Assembly (NCBI RefSeq): GCF_003932715.1
Contig: NZ_CP020700.1
Coordinates: 1,502,001 to 1,566,000, forward strand
DNA from: Streptomyces tsukubensis
Lineage (GTDB): Bacteria; Actinomycetota; Actinomycetes; Streptomycetales; Streptomycetaceae
Reading direction: 5' to 3'
DNA: 64,000 nt
A program made the position numbers and the translations under genes. The notes beneath the pieces were generated by a model. The model made no database searches. It was not told where the DNA came from and was given only the letters and a program-made list of their open reading frames with translations. Of the stretch, positions 26,390 to 35,312 are shown in pieces. Every line of letters begins with the position of its first letter. The stretch's first letter is position 1.

Positions 26390-26415
26390 TTTTCGCCGGT
26401 GCGTGCGTACTGGAC

Positions 26416-27864
26416 CTACTTCTTGCGGCCGCGCTTCTCGCGGACCCGGACCGAGATGTGCAGCGGGGTGCCCTCGAAGCCGAACTCCTCCCGCAGCCTG
26501 CGCTCCACGAAGCGGCGGTAGCCGTGCTCCAGGAAGCCGGAGGCGAAGAGCACGAACCGCGGGGGCTTGGTGCCCGCCTGGGTGCCGAAGAGGATCCGCG
26601 GCTGCTTGCCGCCCCGGATCGGGTGCGGGTGGGAGGCGACGATCTCACCGAGGAAGGCGTTCAGCCGGCCGGTGGGGACCCGGGTCTCCCAGCCGGCGAG
26701 CGCGGTCTCGATGGCCGGGACCAGCTTCTCCATATGGCGGCCGGTGGCGGCGGAGACATTGACCCGGGGCGCCCAGGCGATCTGACCGAGCTCGGTCTCG
26801 ATCTCGCGCTCCAGGTAGTAGCGGCGCTCCTCGTCGAGGGTGTCCCACTTGTTGTACGCGATCACCATCGCGCGGCCCGCTTCGACGGCCATGGTGATGA
26901 TCCGCTGGTCCTGGACGCTGATGGACTCACTGGCGTCGATGAGGACCACCGCGACCTCCGCCTTCTCGACGGCGGCGGCGGTGCGCAGGGAGGCGTAGTA
27001 GTCGGCGCCCTCCTGGAGGTGGACCCGGCGGCGGATACCGGCGGTGTCGACGAACTTCCAGGTCACCCCGCCCAGCTCGATCAGCTCGTCGACCGGGTCG
27101 CGGGTGGTGCCCGCCATCTCGTTGACGACCACCCGCTCCTCGCCCGCGACCTTGTTGAGCAGGGACGACTTGCCGACGTTCGGACGGCCGATGAGGGCGA
27201 TCCGGCGCGGGCCGCCGACCGCCGTGCCGAAGGTCTGGGCGGGGGCGTCGGGCAGGACGTCGAGGACGGCGTCGAGCATGTCGCCGGTGCCGCGGCCGTG
27301 CAGCGCGGAGACCGGGTGCGGCTCGCCGAGTCCGAGGGACCACAGCATGGCCGCATCGGCCTCGCCGCTGGGTCCGTCGACCTTGTTGGCGCAGAGCACC
27401 ACCGGCTTCCCCGACCGGCGCAGCAGCTTCACCACGGCCTCGTCGGTGTCGGTGGGGCCGACGGTGGCGTCCACGACGAAGACGACCGCGTCGGCGGCCT
27501 CGATGGCGAACTCGGCCTGGGCGGCGACGGAGGCGTCGATCCCGAGGACGTCCTGCTCCCAGCCGCCGGTGTCGACGAGCTTGAAGCGGCGGCCCGCCCA
27601 TTCGGCTTCGTAGGTGACGCGGTCGCGGGTGACGCCGGGCCGGTCCTCGACGACCGCCTCGCGGCGGCCGATGATCCGGTTCACCAGGGTCGACTTGCCG
27701 ACATTGGGGCGGCCGACGACGGCGAGGACGGGCAGCGGGCCGTGACCGGCCTCGTCGATGGCCTCCTCCACGTCCTCGGCGTCGAAGCCCTCGACTGCGG
27801 CAAGCTCCATGAACTCCGCGTACTCGGCGTCGCCGAGCGCTCCGTGGTCGTGCTGGTCGTTCAT
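26416..27864 (-). CDS. der: GTPase Der (EngA), ribosome assembly
   Basis: 482-residue GTPase with tandem G domains. G1 motifs are [11 protein letters not shown] (first) and [11 protein letters not shown] (second), each with DTGG/DTAG G3 and NKxD G4 motifs. A KH-like domain at the C-terminus ends in basic KRGRKK. It is required for maturation of the 50S subunit. ATG at 27864 is chosen for GAGGAAA upstream; the N-terminal 40 residues are acidic, as in actinobacterial Der. Last gene of cmk-plsC-der and closed by a strong terminator. Confidence 0.95.
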   Translation of the reverse strand: MNDQHDHGALGDAEYAEFMELAAVEGFDAEDVEEAIDEAGHGPLPVLAVVGRPNVGKSTLVNRIIGRREAVVEDRPGVTRDRVTYEAEWAGRRFKLVDTGGWEQDVLGIDASVAAQAEFAIEAADAVVFVVDATVGPTDTDEAVVKLLRRSGKPVVLCANKVDGPSGEADAAMLWSLGLGEPHPVSALHGRGTGDMLDAVLDVLPDAPAQTFGTAVGGPRRIALIGRPNVGKSSLLNKVAGEERVVVNEMAGTTRDPVDELIELGGVTWKFVDTAGIRRRVHLQEGADYYASLRTAAAVEKAEVAVVLIDASESISVQDQRIITMAVEAGRAMVIAYNKWDTLDEERRYYLEREIETELGQIAWAPRVNVSAATGRHMEKLVPAIETALAGWETRVPTGRLNAFLGEIVASHPHPIRGGKQPRILFGTQAGTKPPRFVLFASGFLEHGYRRFVERRLREEFGFEGTPLHISVRVREKRGRKK

Positions 27865-27930
27865 GAAGTCCGTTTCCTCGTGTCTCGACCGGACCCTGTC
27901 CCGGGTTCGGGTGGTCCGGATGGTCAAGTC

Positions 27931-28584
27931 TTACCCGGCGCGCCCGGTGAGGCGCCTGGCGTTTTCCAGATGGGTGGTGAGCCGCTGCTGAATCCGGACC
28001 GTGGCCTCGTCCAGGGCGGTGCGGGTACGGCGGCCCGATCCGTCGCCCGCCTGGAAGGGGTCGCCGAAGACGACGTCCATCCGGCCGCGCAGCGGGGGCA
28101 GTGCACCGATCAACCGTCCACGGCGCTCGGTGCTTCCCAGCACCGCCACCGGGACCACCGGGGCACCGGACCGTACCGCGAAGTACGCGAGACCGGCGCG
28201 GAGGGACGCGAAATCGCCCTCGCCGCGGGTGCCCTCCGGGAAGATCCCCAGGACGTCGCCGCGCTCCAGGATCCCCAGGGCGTTGGTGACGGCGGCGCGG
28301 TCGGTGCCCGACCGGTCGACCTTCAGCTGGCCGATGCGCAGCAGAAAGGGGTCCAGGGGGCCGACGAAGGCCTCTTTCTTGATCAGGAAGTGCACGGGCC
28401 GCGGTGCGGTGCCCATCAGCATGGGTCCGTCGACGGCGTGGGAGTGGTTGACGGCGAGGATCACCGGTCCGGCGGCGGGGACCCGCCAGGCGCCGAGCAC
28501 CCGGGGGTGCCACAGCCCGTACATCAGGCCGATGCCGATCCGGCGGCCGACGGCCGCGCCCGCGGCGGAGGGCAGGGTGGTCAC
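27931..28584 (-). CDS. plsC: 1-acyl-sn-glycerol-3-phosphate acyltransferase (PlsC-like)
   Basis: 217-residue acyltransferase making phosphatidic acid at the inner membrane. HX4D motif HSHAVD is near residue 48, FPEGTRGEGD near 115, and the substrate-binding VVPVAVLGS block near 145. The GTG start at 28584 overlaps the cmk stop by 4 bp (GTGA), so translation is coupled. The short hydrophobic stretch near the N-terminus could be a peripheral anchor. The order cmk-plsC-der is a standard actinobacterial arrangement. Confidence 0.9.
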   Translation of the reverse strand: MTTLPSAAGAAVGRRIGIGLMYGLWHPRVLGAWRVPAAGPVILAVNHSHAVDGPMLMGTAPRPVHFLIKKEAFVGPLDPFLLRIGQLKVDRSGTDRAAVTNALGILERGDVLGIFPEGTRGEGDFASLRAGLAYFAVRSGAPVVPVAVLGSTERRGRLIGALPPLRGRMDVVFGDPFQAGDGSGRRTRTALDEATVRIQQRLTTHLENARRLTGRAG

Positions 28585-29270
28585 CGGGCGGCCGCCCGGC
28601 GCTCCTCGACGAGGGCCACCACCCGGTCGACGACCTGCTGGAGGGTCAGCTCGGTGGTGTCGACCTCGACCGCGTCGGCGGCCATCGCCAACGGCGATGT
28701 GGCCCGGCCGGAGTCGGCCGCGTCCCGCTTGACCAGCGCCTGCCGGGTGGCCTCGACGTCGGCGCCCTTCAGCTCGCCGGCCCGGCGGGCGGCGCGGGCC
28801 TCGGCGGAGGCGGTGAGGAAGATCTTGAGATCGGCGTCGGGAAGGACCGTCGTACCGATGTCCCGGCCCTCGACGACGATGCCGGTCTCCGCGGCGGCTG
28901 CGATCGCCTGCTGGAGGCCGGTGATCCGGGTCCGGACCTCGGGCACCGCGCTGACGGCGCTGACCCGGGCGGACACCTCGGGGGTGCGGATGGGCGCGGA
29001 GACGTCCTCGCCGTCGACGGTGATCGTGGGGCCCGCCGGGTCGGTGCCGGAGACGATCGCGGGCTTGTCCGATGCCGTGGCGATCGCGGCGGCGTCGGCG
29101 GTGTCCACTCCGTTGGTGATCATCCACCAGGTGATCGCGCGGTACTGCGCGCCGGTGTCGAGGTAGCGCAGCCCCAGGGCGGCGGCCACCGCCTTGGACG
29201 TGCTCGACTTGCCGGTGCCGGCGGGGCCGTCGATGGCAACGATCACGGCGGATTCCACGGTGTCGGACAC
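28581..29270 (-). CDS. cmk: Cytidylate kinase
   Basis: 229-residue (d)CMP kinase. P-loop GPAGTGKSS is at 15-23, YLDTGAQYRAIT near 36 (Gln in place of the common Met), the NMP-binding insert follows, VEGRDIGTTV is near 132, and the lid region is KRDAADSGRATSP. GTG start at 29270 with GAAAG just upstream. It begins the cmk-plsC-der operon; the 211 bp before it, after tyrA, hold a probable promoter. Confidence 0.93.
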   Translation of the reverse strand: MSDTVESAVIVAIDGPAGTGKSSTSKAVAAALGLRYLDTGAQYRAITWWMITNGVDTADAAAIATASDKPAIVSGTDPAGPTITVDGEDVSAPIRTPEVSARVSAVSAVPEVRTRITGLQQAIAAAAETGIVVEGRDIGTTVLPDADLKIFLTASAEARAARRAGELKGADVEATRQALVKRDAADSGRATSPLAMAADAVEVDTTELTLQQVVDRVVALVEERRAAAR

Positions 29271-29481
29271 CTTTCGTTCTGGGGTTCCCGCGGGCGCGGG
29301 GCGGCCTTCCCGCGGGGCGGGGACGGCGGGCTCCGCTGGAGGGAGTCCCGTACCAGGTTACCGACTGCCGGACCCTGCCCCTTCCCCGCCGACCTGCAAC
29401 GGGACCGGGCGGGCCGGGGCGACCCCCGGGGCGCGTCCCGGCGGCCCGGACCGGGGGCGGCCGGTCCGGGACCCGGCCCGG

Positions 29482-30567
29482 TCAGGGGCGGACCGACCAG
29501 CCGCGTTCGCGCAGGGAGGCGCTGAGGACGGTGACGGCCGCGGGTTCCACCATCAGCTGCACCAGACCTGCCTGCTGGCCGGTGGCGTGTTCGATCCGGA
29601 CGTCCTCGATATTGACGCCCGCCCGCCCGGCGTCGGCGAAGATCCTGGCCAGTTCGCCGGGGCGGTCGCTGATCAGGACGGCGACGACCTCGTAGGCGGC
29701 CGGGGCCGCGCCGTGCTTGCCGGGGACCCTGGCCCGTCCGGCGTTGCCGCGCCGCAGTACGTCCTCGATGCCCGAGGCCCCGTCGCGCCGCTCGGCGGTC
29801 TCGGCGGACTCCAGCGACCGCAGGGCCCGGACCGTCTCGTCGAGGTCGGCGGCGATGGCCCCGAGCACCTCGGCGACCGGCCCGGGATTGGCGGAGAGGA
29901 TGTCCACCCACATCCGGGGGTCGGAGGCGGCGATCCGGGTGACATCGCGGATGCCCTGCCCGCAGAGCCGTACCGCGGTCTCGTCGGCCTCCCGGAGCCG
30001 GGCGGCGACCATCGACGACACCAGCTGGGGGGTGTGGGAGACCAGGGCGACGGCCCGGTCGTGGGCGTCGGCGTCCATGACGACGGGGACGGCCCGGCAG
30101 AGGGCGACGAGTTCGAGGGCGAGGTTGAGGACCTCGGTGTCGGTGTCCGGGGTGGGGGTGAGCACCCAGGGGCGGCCCTCGAAGAGGTCGGCGCTGGCGG
30201 CCAGCGGGCCGGAGCGCTCCTTGCCCGCCATCGGATGCGTACCGATGTATCCGGAGAGGTCGAGACCGAGGGCTTCCAGTTCCCGGCGGGGCCCGCCCTT
30301 GACGCTGGCGACGTCGAGGTAGCCGCGGGCCAGACCGGCCTCCATGGCCCCGGCCAGCGCCCCGGCGACCCTGGCCGGGGGTACGGCGACGATCGCGAGG
30401 TCGACGGGGCCCTCCGGGGGCTCCTCGGTGCCCGCGCCGAGGGCGGTGGCGGTACGGACCCGTTCGGCGTCGTGGTCCACCAGATGGACGACGACACCGC
30501 GGCCCGCGAGGGCGAGGGCGGCGGACGTACCGATCAGTCCGGTTCCGATGACGGCGGCGGTTCTCAC
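29482..30567 (-). CDS. tyrA: Prephenate dehydrogenase with ACT domain
   Basis: 361-residue NAD-dependent TyrA converting prephenate to 4-hydroxyphenylpyruvate. Rossmann motif GTGLIGTSAALAL is at about 8-20, catalytic-region THPMAGKE is near residue 116, and the helical dimer domain follows. A C-terminal ACT domain (from about residue 275, YEVVAVLISDRPGELARIF) implies allosteric feedback, probably by tyrosine. GTG at 30567 overlaps the aroH stop by 4 bp. A weak 8-bp hairpin lies 12-40 bp after the stop. Confidence 0.93.
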   Translation of the reverse strand: MRTAAVIGTGLIGTSAALALAGRGVVVHLVDHDAERVRTATALGAGTEEPPEGPVDLAIVAVPPARVAGALAGAMEAGLARGYLDVASVKGGPRRELEALGLDLSGYIGTHPMAGKERSGPLAASADLFEGRPWVLTPTPDTDTEVLNLALELVALCRAVPVVMDADAHDRAVALVSHTPQLVSSMVAARLREADETAVRLCGQGIRDVTRIAASDPRMWVDILSANPGPVAEVLGAIAADLDETVRALRSLESAETAERRDGASGIEDVLRRGNAGRARVPGKHGAAPAAYEVVAVLISDRPGELARIFADAGRAGVNIEDVRIEHATGQQAGLVQLMVEPAAVTVLSASLRERGWSVRP

Positions 30568-30926
30568 TGGGCGATGTCCTTGCGGAGGGCGGCGGCGGCG
30601 CCGAGGTACACATGGGTGACGGCGGACCGGCCGAGCCCGGTCTCGACATGGGCCAGGATCCGGACGATCCGGGGCATCGCGCCCTCGACGTCCATCTCCT
30701 GGGCGCATATGAGCGGGACGTCGGTGATGCCGAGGCGGCGGGCGGCGGCGGCCGGGAAGGCGCTGCGCAGATCGGGGGTCGCGGTGAACCAGACGCTGAT
30801 CAGATCGTCCGCGGTGAGGGAGTTGCGCTCCAGTACGGCGGTGAGCAGCTCGCCGACCTGCTCGTCCATGTGCTCCGCGTCGTCCCGTTCCAGCTGGACG
30901 GCCCCGCGGACCGCTCGTACCGCCAC
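30564..30926 (-). CDS. aroH: Chorismate mutase, AroH class
   Basis: 120-residue monofunctional chorismate mutase of the trimeric AroH fold. Active-site residues at the expected places are Arg7 (RAVRGA), Cys74 and Glu77 in LICAQEMDV, and Arg89. Length equals the family norm. GTG at 30926 follows AGGAG at good spacing. It feeds prephenate straight to the overlapping tyrA gene. Confidence 0.93.
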   Translation of the reverse strand: MAVRAVRGAVQLERDDAEHMDEQVGELLTAVLERNSLTADDLISVWFTATPDLRSAFPAAAARRLGITDVPLICAQEMDVEGAMPRIVRILAHVETGLGRSAVTHVYLGAAAALRKDIAQ

Positions 30927-31178
30927 GTCCCCGCTCCTGTCTCTCGTCCTGTGTCTGCGCCTGCTTCTGGTGGCCAGCCTAGTCAGCCCGGCGGGGACGG
31001 CAGCGCGGCGGCCGGTGGGCGAGACGCGCCCGGCCGCGGGCGCCGCCGGGGCCGGTGGCGTACCGGCGTGTCCGGTTCCCCGGGCGGGGTGACCGCGGTG
31101 ACAGAATGCACGCCGCGCGGTTCCCGGCCGGGTGCCGGGCGTTCGAGGGCGTTCGAGGTTGTTTGAAGGGGTATGGCG

Positions 31179-31649
31179 ATGAGCACAGGGCGGCGGACGG
31201 TGCTGGCGGCCGGGGCGGCGACGGCCGCGGGCCTGGCGGCGGGGTGCTCCGGCGGGGGCGGGGGTTCGGCGGCGCCCTCGTCGACGCCCGCCGCGAGCGC
31301 CCCGGAGAGCGGGTCCGCCACGGGCACCGCGACCGCGGCCCCGTCCGGGAGCCCGTCGCTCGGCAAGGAGCTGGCGAAGAAGTCCGGGATCCCGGTCGGC
31401 GGCGGGAAGGTCTTCACCGCCGAGAAGGTGGTGGTGACCCAGCCGACGGCCGGGGAGTTCAAGGCGTTCTCCGCGGTCTGCACCCATCAGGGCTGTCTGG
31501 TGGACAAGGTGGCCGGCGGCACGATCGACTGCCCCTGTCACGGCAGCCGCTTCCGGATCGCGGACGGTTCGGTCGAGCGCGGACCGGCCGCCCGACCGCT
31601 GCCGACCGCTTCGATCACGGTCACCGGGGACGCGGTACTGCTCTCCTGA
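31179..31649 (+). CDS. Rieske (2Fe-2S) lipoprotein
   Basis: 156-residue exported iron-sulphur protein. The second ATG (31179) is preferred over the one at 31173 because GAAGGGG is correctly spaced for it. The N-terminus has an RR pair, a hydrophobic core and lipobox LAAGC, so Tat export and lipidation are likely. A Ser/Ala/Gly linker follows to about residue 65. Rieske motifs CTHQGC and CPCHGS supply Cys-His ligands. It resembles the small Rieske proteins of Streptomyces not tied to the bc1 complex. Redox partner unknown. Confidence 0.88.
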   Translation: MSTGRRTVLAAGAATAAGLAAGCSGGGGGSAAPSSTPAASAPESGSATGTATAAPSGSPSLGKELAKKSGIPVGGGKVFTAEKVVVTQPTAGEFKAFSAVCTHQGCLVDKVAGGTIDCPCHGSRFRIADGSVERGPAARPLPTASITVTGDAVLLS

Positions 31650-31684
31650 GGGTGCACGTCCGCCGGGCGTTTAGCCTTACGGCC

Positions 31685-32395
31685 ATGTACAGCGGCCCGG
31701 CACCCGAACAGCTCGTCCGTGACCACACCGTCTACTCCTGTGTGATGGGGTCGCGGGCCTTCGGGCTCGCGACCGGTGACAGCGATACCGACCGCCGGGG
31801 CGTCTTCCTCGCCCCCACCTCGCTGTTCTGGCGGTTCGACAAGCCCCCCGCGCATGCCGAGGGCCCGCTGCCCGAGCAGTTCTCCTGGGAGCTGGAACGC
31901 TTCTGCGAACTGGGGCTGCGGGCCAATCCGAACATTCTGGAGGTGCTGTACTCCCCGCTGGTGGAGCGGATCGACGACACCGGGCGGGAGCTGCTGGCAC
32001 TGCGCGGCGCCTTTGTCTCGCGGGAGGTCCACCGCACCTTCGTGCAGTACGCGCACGGGCAGCACCGGAAACTGACGGCGAGTCTGCGGCCGGGCCACGA
32101 GCCCCGCTGGAAACCGGCGATGCATCTGCTGCGGCTGCTGCTGTGCTGCCGCGATCTGCTGCGCTCGGGTGAGCTGGTGCTCGACGTCGGCGAGGAGCGG
32201 GAGGGGCTGCTGGCGGTACGGCGGGGCGAGGTGCCCTGGCCGCGGGTGGAGGCCCGGCTGGCGGAGCTGGTGGCGGAGGCGGACCAGGCGCTGACCCGCT
32301 CCCCGCTCCCGGAGGCCGCGGACCGCGCCCGGGTGGAGGACTTCCTGGTCCGGGTCCGCCGCGCCTCGGCCGGTGGGCCCGGACCGCGGGCCTGA
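31685..32395 (+). CDS. Predicted nucleotidyltransferase (COG3541-like), copy 1
   Basis: 236-residue protein of the Pol-beta/MNT superfamily. Motif GSRAFGLATGDSDTDRRG (residues about 22-39) gives the GS loop and the metal-binding D-x-D. The helical C-terminal region contains LRANPNILEVLYSPLV and KPAMHLLRLLLCCRDLL. ATG at 31685. It follows the Rieske gene by 35 bp and converges on a paralogue (32438-33187) with similar blocks. The substrate, nucleic acid or protein, is unknown. Confidence 0.8.
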   Translation: MYSGPAPEQLVRDHTVYSCVMGSRAFGLATGDSDTDRRGVFLAPTSLFWRFDKPPAHAEGPLPEQFSWELERFCELGLRANPNILEVLYSPLVERIDDTGRELLALRGAFVSREVHRTFVQYAHGQHRKLTASLRPGHEPRWKPAMHLLRLLLCCRDLLRSGELVLDVGEEREGLLAVRRGEVPWPRVEARLAELVAEADQALTRSPLPEAADRARVEDFLVRVRRASAGGPGPRA

Positions 32396-32437
32396 GCCGG
32401 TTCCGTCCGCTCAGCCCGCTCCGGCTGTTCAGCCCGC

Positions 32438-33187
32438 TCAGCCCGCGAGTCTGACCCGTACGACGAGATCCCCGAGGGCGGCCCGGGCCGACGGCGCCTC
32501 CGGCAGACCGGTGTCCCGCTGCGCCAGGTCCAGTACGGAGTGGAGCGCGGCGACCTCACCGGCGGCGGAGTCCGGGACGAGCCCGGCACCCGTCCCGTGC
32601 TCGGCCTCCGCCTTCGCGGCGATCAGGTCGGGCAGGAAGGAGGGGGCCGGTATCTCGTCCAGGAGCTGCGGCAGGGAGGCCAGCACCCGGCCGGTGCGCA
32701 TCAGATGGATACCGGTGAGGAGCGCGCGGAAGGTGTACAGCAGCGGCTTCAGCTCCCCGGTCTTCTCGTAGAGCCCCCACTGGGTCTTCGCGAACCCGCG
32801 GTAGTGGTGGGCGTGCCGGGCGGTGAGCACACCGGGCGCGAGGGCGGTCAGCTCGGCGTGGGCCTCGGTGGTGTGCACGACCAGCGGGGAGAGCAGCTGC
32901 TCCAGCACATAGCCATTGGGGCGGAGCATCAGTCCGGCGAACTTCAGCAGATCGTGGGTGACGAGGTCCATCTCCACCCCGTCCCGGTCCCACATCCGGG
33001 TCCTGGTCCGCTCCGGGTCGTCGAGACCGATCAGCTCCGCCACCGGCAGCAGATGCACTCCGCGCAGGTCGACGTCCGAGTCGCGGGACGGGAATCCGTA
33101 CAGATGGGCACCGGAGACGGTGGCGAAGAGCAGCGGGTCGGGCTGTTCGGCGACGACCGGGGCGAGATCGAACTGTTCGAGGTCCAC
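32438..33187 (-). CDS. Predicted nucleotidyltransferase (COG3541-like), copy 2
   Basis: 249-residue paralogue of the neighbouring gene. The nucleotidyltransferase motif is VSGAHLYGFPSRDSDVDLRG, with SG in place of the usual GS but the D-x-D retained. It also shares LRPNGYVLEQLLSPLVV and YRGFAKTQW. GTG at 33187 is the most plausible start; no clear Shine-Dalgarno site is present and the gene lies 44 bp after the ADP-ribosylglycohydrolase stop, so coupled translation is likely. Probably the third gene of the NrtR operon. Confidence 0.78.
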   Translation of the reverse strand: MDLEQFDLAPVVAEQPDPLLFATVSGAHLYGFPSRDSDVDLRGVHLLPVAELIGLDDPERTRTRMWDRDGVEMDLVTHDLLKFAGLMLRPNGYVLEQLLSPLVVHTTEAHAELTALAPGVLTARHAHHYRGFAKTQWGLYEKTGELKPLLYTFRALLTGIHLMRTGRVLASLPQLLDEIPAPSFLPDLIAAKAEAEHGTGAGLVPDSAAGEVAALHSVLDLAQRDTGLPEAPSARAALGDLVVRVRLAG

Positions 33188-33231
33188 GGTCGCCAAGGAT
33201 CGCAGGCGCCCACCGGGGCCCGGCGGGCGGG

Positions 33232-34281
33232 TCAGCCGTCCCAGAGCGCCCCCAGGGTCATCAGGTCGCCGCGGTGTTCGACATGGTCGGCCCAGGCGCT
33301 GGGCCAGGCGGCGGCGCCGAGATGGGCGCCCGCGAAGGCGCCGGTGAGGGCGGCGATGGAGTCGGAGTCGCCGCGGGTGCAGGCGGCGCGGCGCAGGGCG
33401 GTGAGGGGCTCGTCGGGGAAGAGCAGGAAGCACTGGAGGGCGGTGGCGAGTGCCTCTTCGGCGATCCAGCCGTCGCCGGTGGTCAGGCAGGGGTCGTCCG
33501 CCGGGGCGGCCGTGGGCAGGACGCCGGCGAGCCGCCGCAGGATCTCCTGGCACTCGTCCCAGCCGCGGGCGATATAGGCCTGGGGCGTGCGGTCGTCGGC
33601 GCGCTGCCAGAGATCGCCCAGCCAGCGGTCGTGGTAGCGGGCGCGGTTCTCGTAGGCGTACGAGCGGAGCATGCCGACGAGGCCCAGGGGTTCGGCGCCG
33701 CGGGCGAGGAGGTGGACGGCGTGGGCGGTGAGGTCGGCGGCGGCCAGCGCGGTGGGGTGGGCGTGGGTGAGGGCGGCCTGGAGCTGGGCGGCGCCCGCGC
33801 GCTGCTCGGCGCTGAGACCGGGGGCGAGTCCGACGGGCGTGACCCGCATATTGGCGCCGCAGCCCTTGGAGTCGACGGCTCCGGCGTGCTGCCAGGGCAG
33901 TCCGGGGTCGTCGAGGCGGCGGCAGGCGTCCAGGCAGGTGCGGCCGGGGGCGCGGTTGTTGTCCGGGGAGTGGTACCAGGAGACGAACTCGGCGCGCAGC
34001 GGCGGGACGAAGCGGGCGGCGTCGAGGGCGCCGCGGTCCATGGCGGCACGCAGGGCGCGGGCGACGGCGAGGGCCATCTGGGTGTCGTCGGTGACGTACG
34101 CCGGGCGGGGCAGGCGCATCTCGCGCCAGGGGCCGCATTTGGCGAGGATCTGCGGCACGTCGTTGAACTCGGTGGGGAAGCCGAGGGCGTCCCCGAGGGC
34201 GAGTCCGATCAGCGAGCCGGTGGCGGCCTGCCGGATACGGATCCGGTGCGGGCCTGCCTGGGTGGTCCCGAGGATGGTCAT
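33232..34281 (-). CDS. ADP-ribosylglycohydrolase (DraG/ARH family)
   Basis: 349-residue DraG-like hydrolase removing ADP-ribose from protein or other acceptors. Dinuclear metal motifs are YVTDDTQMALAV near residue 62 and CTRGDSDSIAALTGAFAGA near 300. The fold is all-helical, starting GSLIGLALGDALGFPTEF. ATG at 34281 overlaps the NrtR stop by 4 bp (ATGA). Placement between an ADP-ribose-responsive regulator and nucleotidyltransferases points to ADP-ribose turnover. Confidence 0.9.
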   Translation of the reverse strand: MTILGTTQAGPHRIRIRQAATGSLIGLALGDALGFPTEFNDVPQILAKCGPWREMRLPRPAYVTDDTQMALAVARALRAAMDRGALDAARFVPPLRAEFVSWYHSPDNNRAPGRTCLDACRRLDDPGLPWQHAGAVDSKGCGANMRVTPVGLAPGLSAEQRAGAAQLQAALTHAHPTALAAADLTAHAVHLLARGAEPLGLVGMLRSYAYENRARYHDRWLGDLWQRADDRTPQAYIARGWDECQEILRRLAGVLPTAAPADDPCLTTGDGWIAEEALATALQCFLLFPDEPLTALRRAACTRGDSDSIAALTGAFAGAHLGAAAWPSAWADHVEHRGDLMTLGALWDG

Positions 34282-35015
34282 GGCTGGCGTCCTTCCGGGC
34301 GCAGGAGGGGTGGGTGGAGGGCCGCGGCGGTGCCCGCGCGGTAGAGGGCGGCGGGTTTGCCCCGGCCGCCGGTACGGCGCGGAGGGCCCTCGGCCGGCTC
34401 CACGAAGCCGGGGGTGGCGAGGACCTTGCGCCGGAAGTTGGGCCGGTCGAGCGGGACGCCCCAGACGGTCTCGTAGACCTGCTGGAGCTCCCCGAGGGTG
34501 AAGGCGGCGGGGCAGAAGCTGGTGGCGAGCCCGGTGTACTCGAATTTGGCGCGGATCCGGTCGACGGCGTCGGCGAGGATCCGGTCGTGGTCGAAGGCGA
34601 GCGGGCCGGTGTCCGCGCGGGGCGTCCAGCGGGCGACGGCCGCGTCGCCGCCGCCGCGCGGTTCGGGCAGATCGGGCAGGAGCGCGGTGTACGCGACGGA
34701 GACGACCCGCATCCTCGGGTCCCGGTCCGGTTCGCTGTAGGTGCGGAGCTGTTCGAGGTGGAGGCCGTGGACGGTCCCGTGGGAGAGCCCGGTCTCCTCG
34801 GCCAGCTCCCGCCGGGCGGCCTGTCCGGCGGATTCCCCGGGCCGGACGAAGCCTCCGGGCAGGGCCCAGTCGCCGCGGTAGGGGTCCTCGCCGCGCTCCA
34901 CGAGCAGGACGTTCAACTGTGCGTCGCGGACGGTGAAGACGGCCAGGTCGACGGTGACCGCGAAGGGCGGGAAGGCGTACGGGTCGTAGGCGGCGGCTTC
35001 GGGCGCGGGGGGCAT
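34278..35015 (-). CDS. nrtR: NrtR-type regulator: NUDIX domain plus winged helix
   Basis: 245-residue repressor-like protein. The N-terminal NUDIX domain starts FAVTVDLAVFTVRD and carries GGFVRPGESAGQAARRELAEETGL. The C-terminal winged helix (about residues 150-225) has FTLGELQQVYETVWGVPLDRPNFRRKV. NrtR proteins bind ADP-ribose and control NAD genes. ATG at 35015 has GGAG about 10 bases upstream and fits family length; an ATG nearer the operator is possible. A perfect 10-3-10 palindrome lies at 35167-35189. Confidence 0.88.
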   Translation of the reverse strand: MPPAPEAAAYDPYAFPPFAVTVDLAVFTVRDAQLNVLLVERGEDPYRGDWALPGGFVRPGESAGQAARRELAEETGLSHGTVHGLHLEQLRTYSEPDRDPRMRVVSVAYTALLPDLPEPRGGGDAAVARWTPRADTGPLAFDHDRILADAVDRIRAKFEYTGLATSFCPAAFTLGELQQVYETVWGVPLDRPNFRRKVLATPGFVEPAEGPPRRTGGRGKPAALYRAGTAAALHPPLLRPEGRQP

Positions 35016-35166
35016 CAGCGGTGCTCCGTGGGATCGGGTACGGGGAGCGGCGGCGGGCCTCGGCACACGGGGGTATACCGGGGCATACCTGCCCTCGTCC
35101 TCCGGTCCGGCCCGCCGAACGGCTGCCGCTGCCCCGTACCCGTACATCCGTGAGCCCCCGTCGCTC

Positions 35167-35189
35167 TTTATAGTCATCTTGACTATAAA
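35167..35189. promoter_or_regulatory. nrtR: Probable NrtR operator palindrome
   Basis: TTTATAGTCA, spacer TCT, TGACTATAAA: perfect 10-bp arms, AT-rich in a GC-rich genome, upstream of nrtR. The TAGTC/GACTA core resembles NrtR sites as I recall them. Autoregulation of the three-gene operon is inferred. Confidence 0.75.
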
Positions 35190-35237
35190 CAGTCCGTGAC
35201 GGGCGGCACAAGGCCTCCACGCCGGGGACACGGAAAA

Positions 35238-35270
35238 GGGGCCCGCGGCGCACCGTGCGCCGCGGGCCCC
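35238..35270 (-). terminator. Intrinsic terminator of the parA-scpAB-rluB operon
   Basis: Perfect 16-bp stem (35238-35253 with 35255-35270). Read on the minus strand it is followed by TTTT. It lies 43 bp after the rluB stop. Confidence 0.9.
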
Positions 35271-35312
35271 TCGGAGCCGTATCCGGACCTCTTCGAGCAG
35301 GGTCCGGGGGTA

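Noticed and set aside
33170..33182. CGAAC-T-GTTCG palindrome as a LexA site
   Set aside because: Spacer is one base instead of four and it lies inside the nucleotidyltransferase coding sequence.
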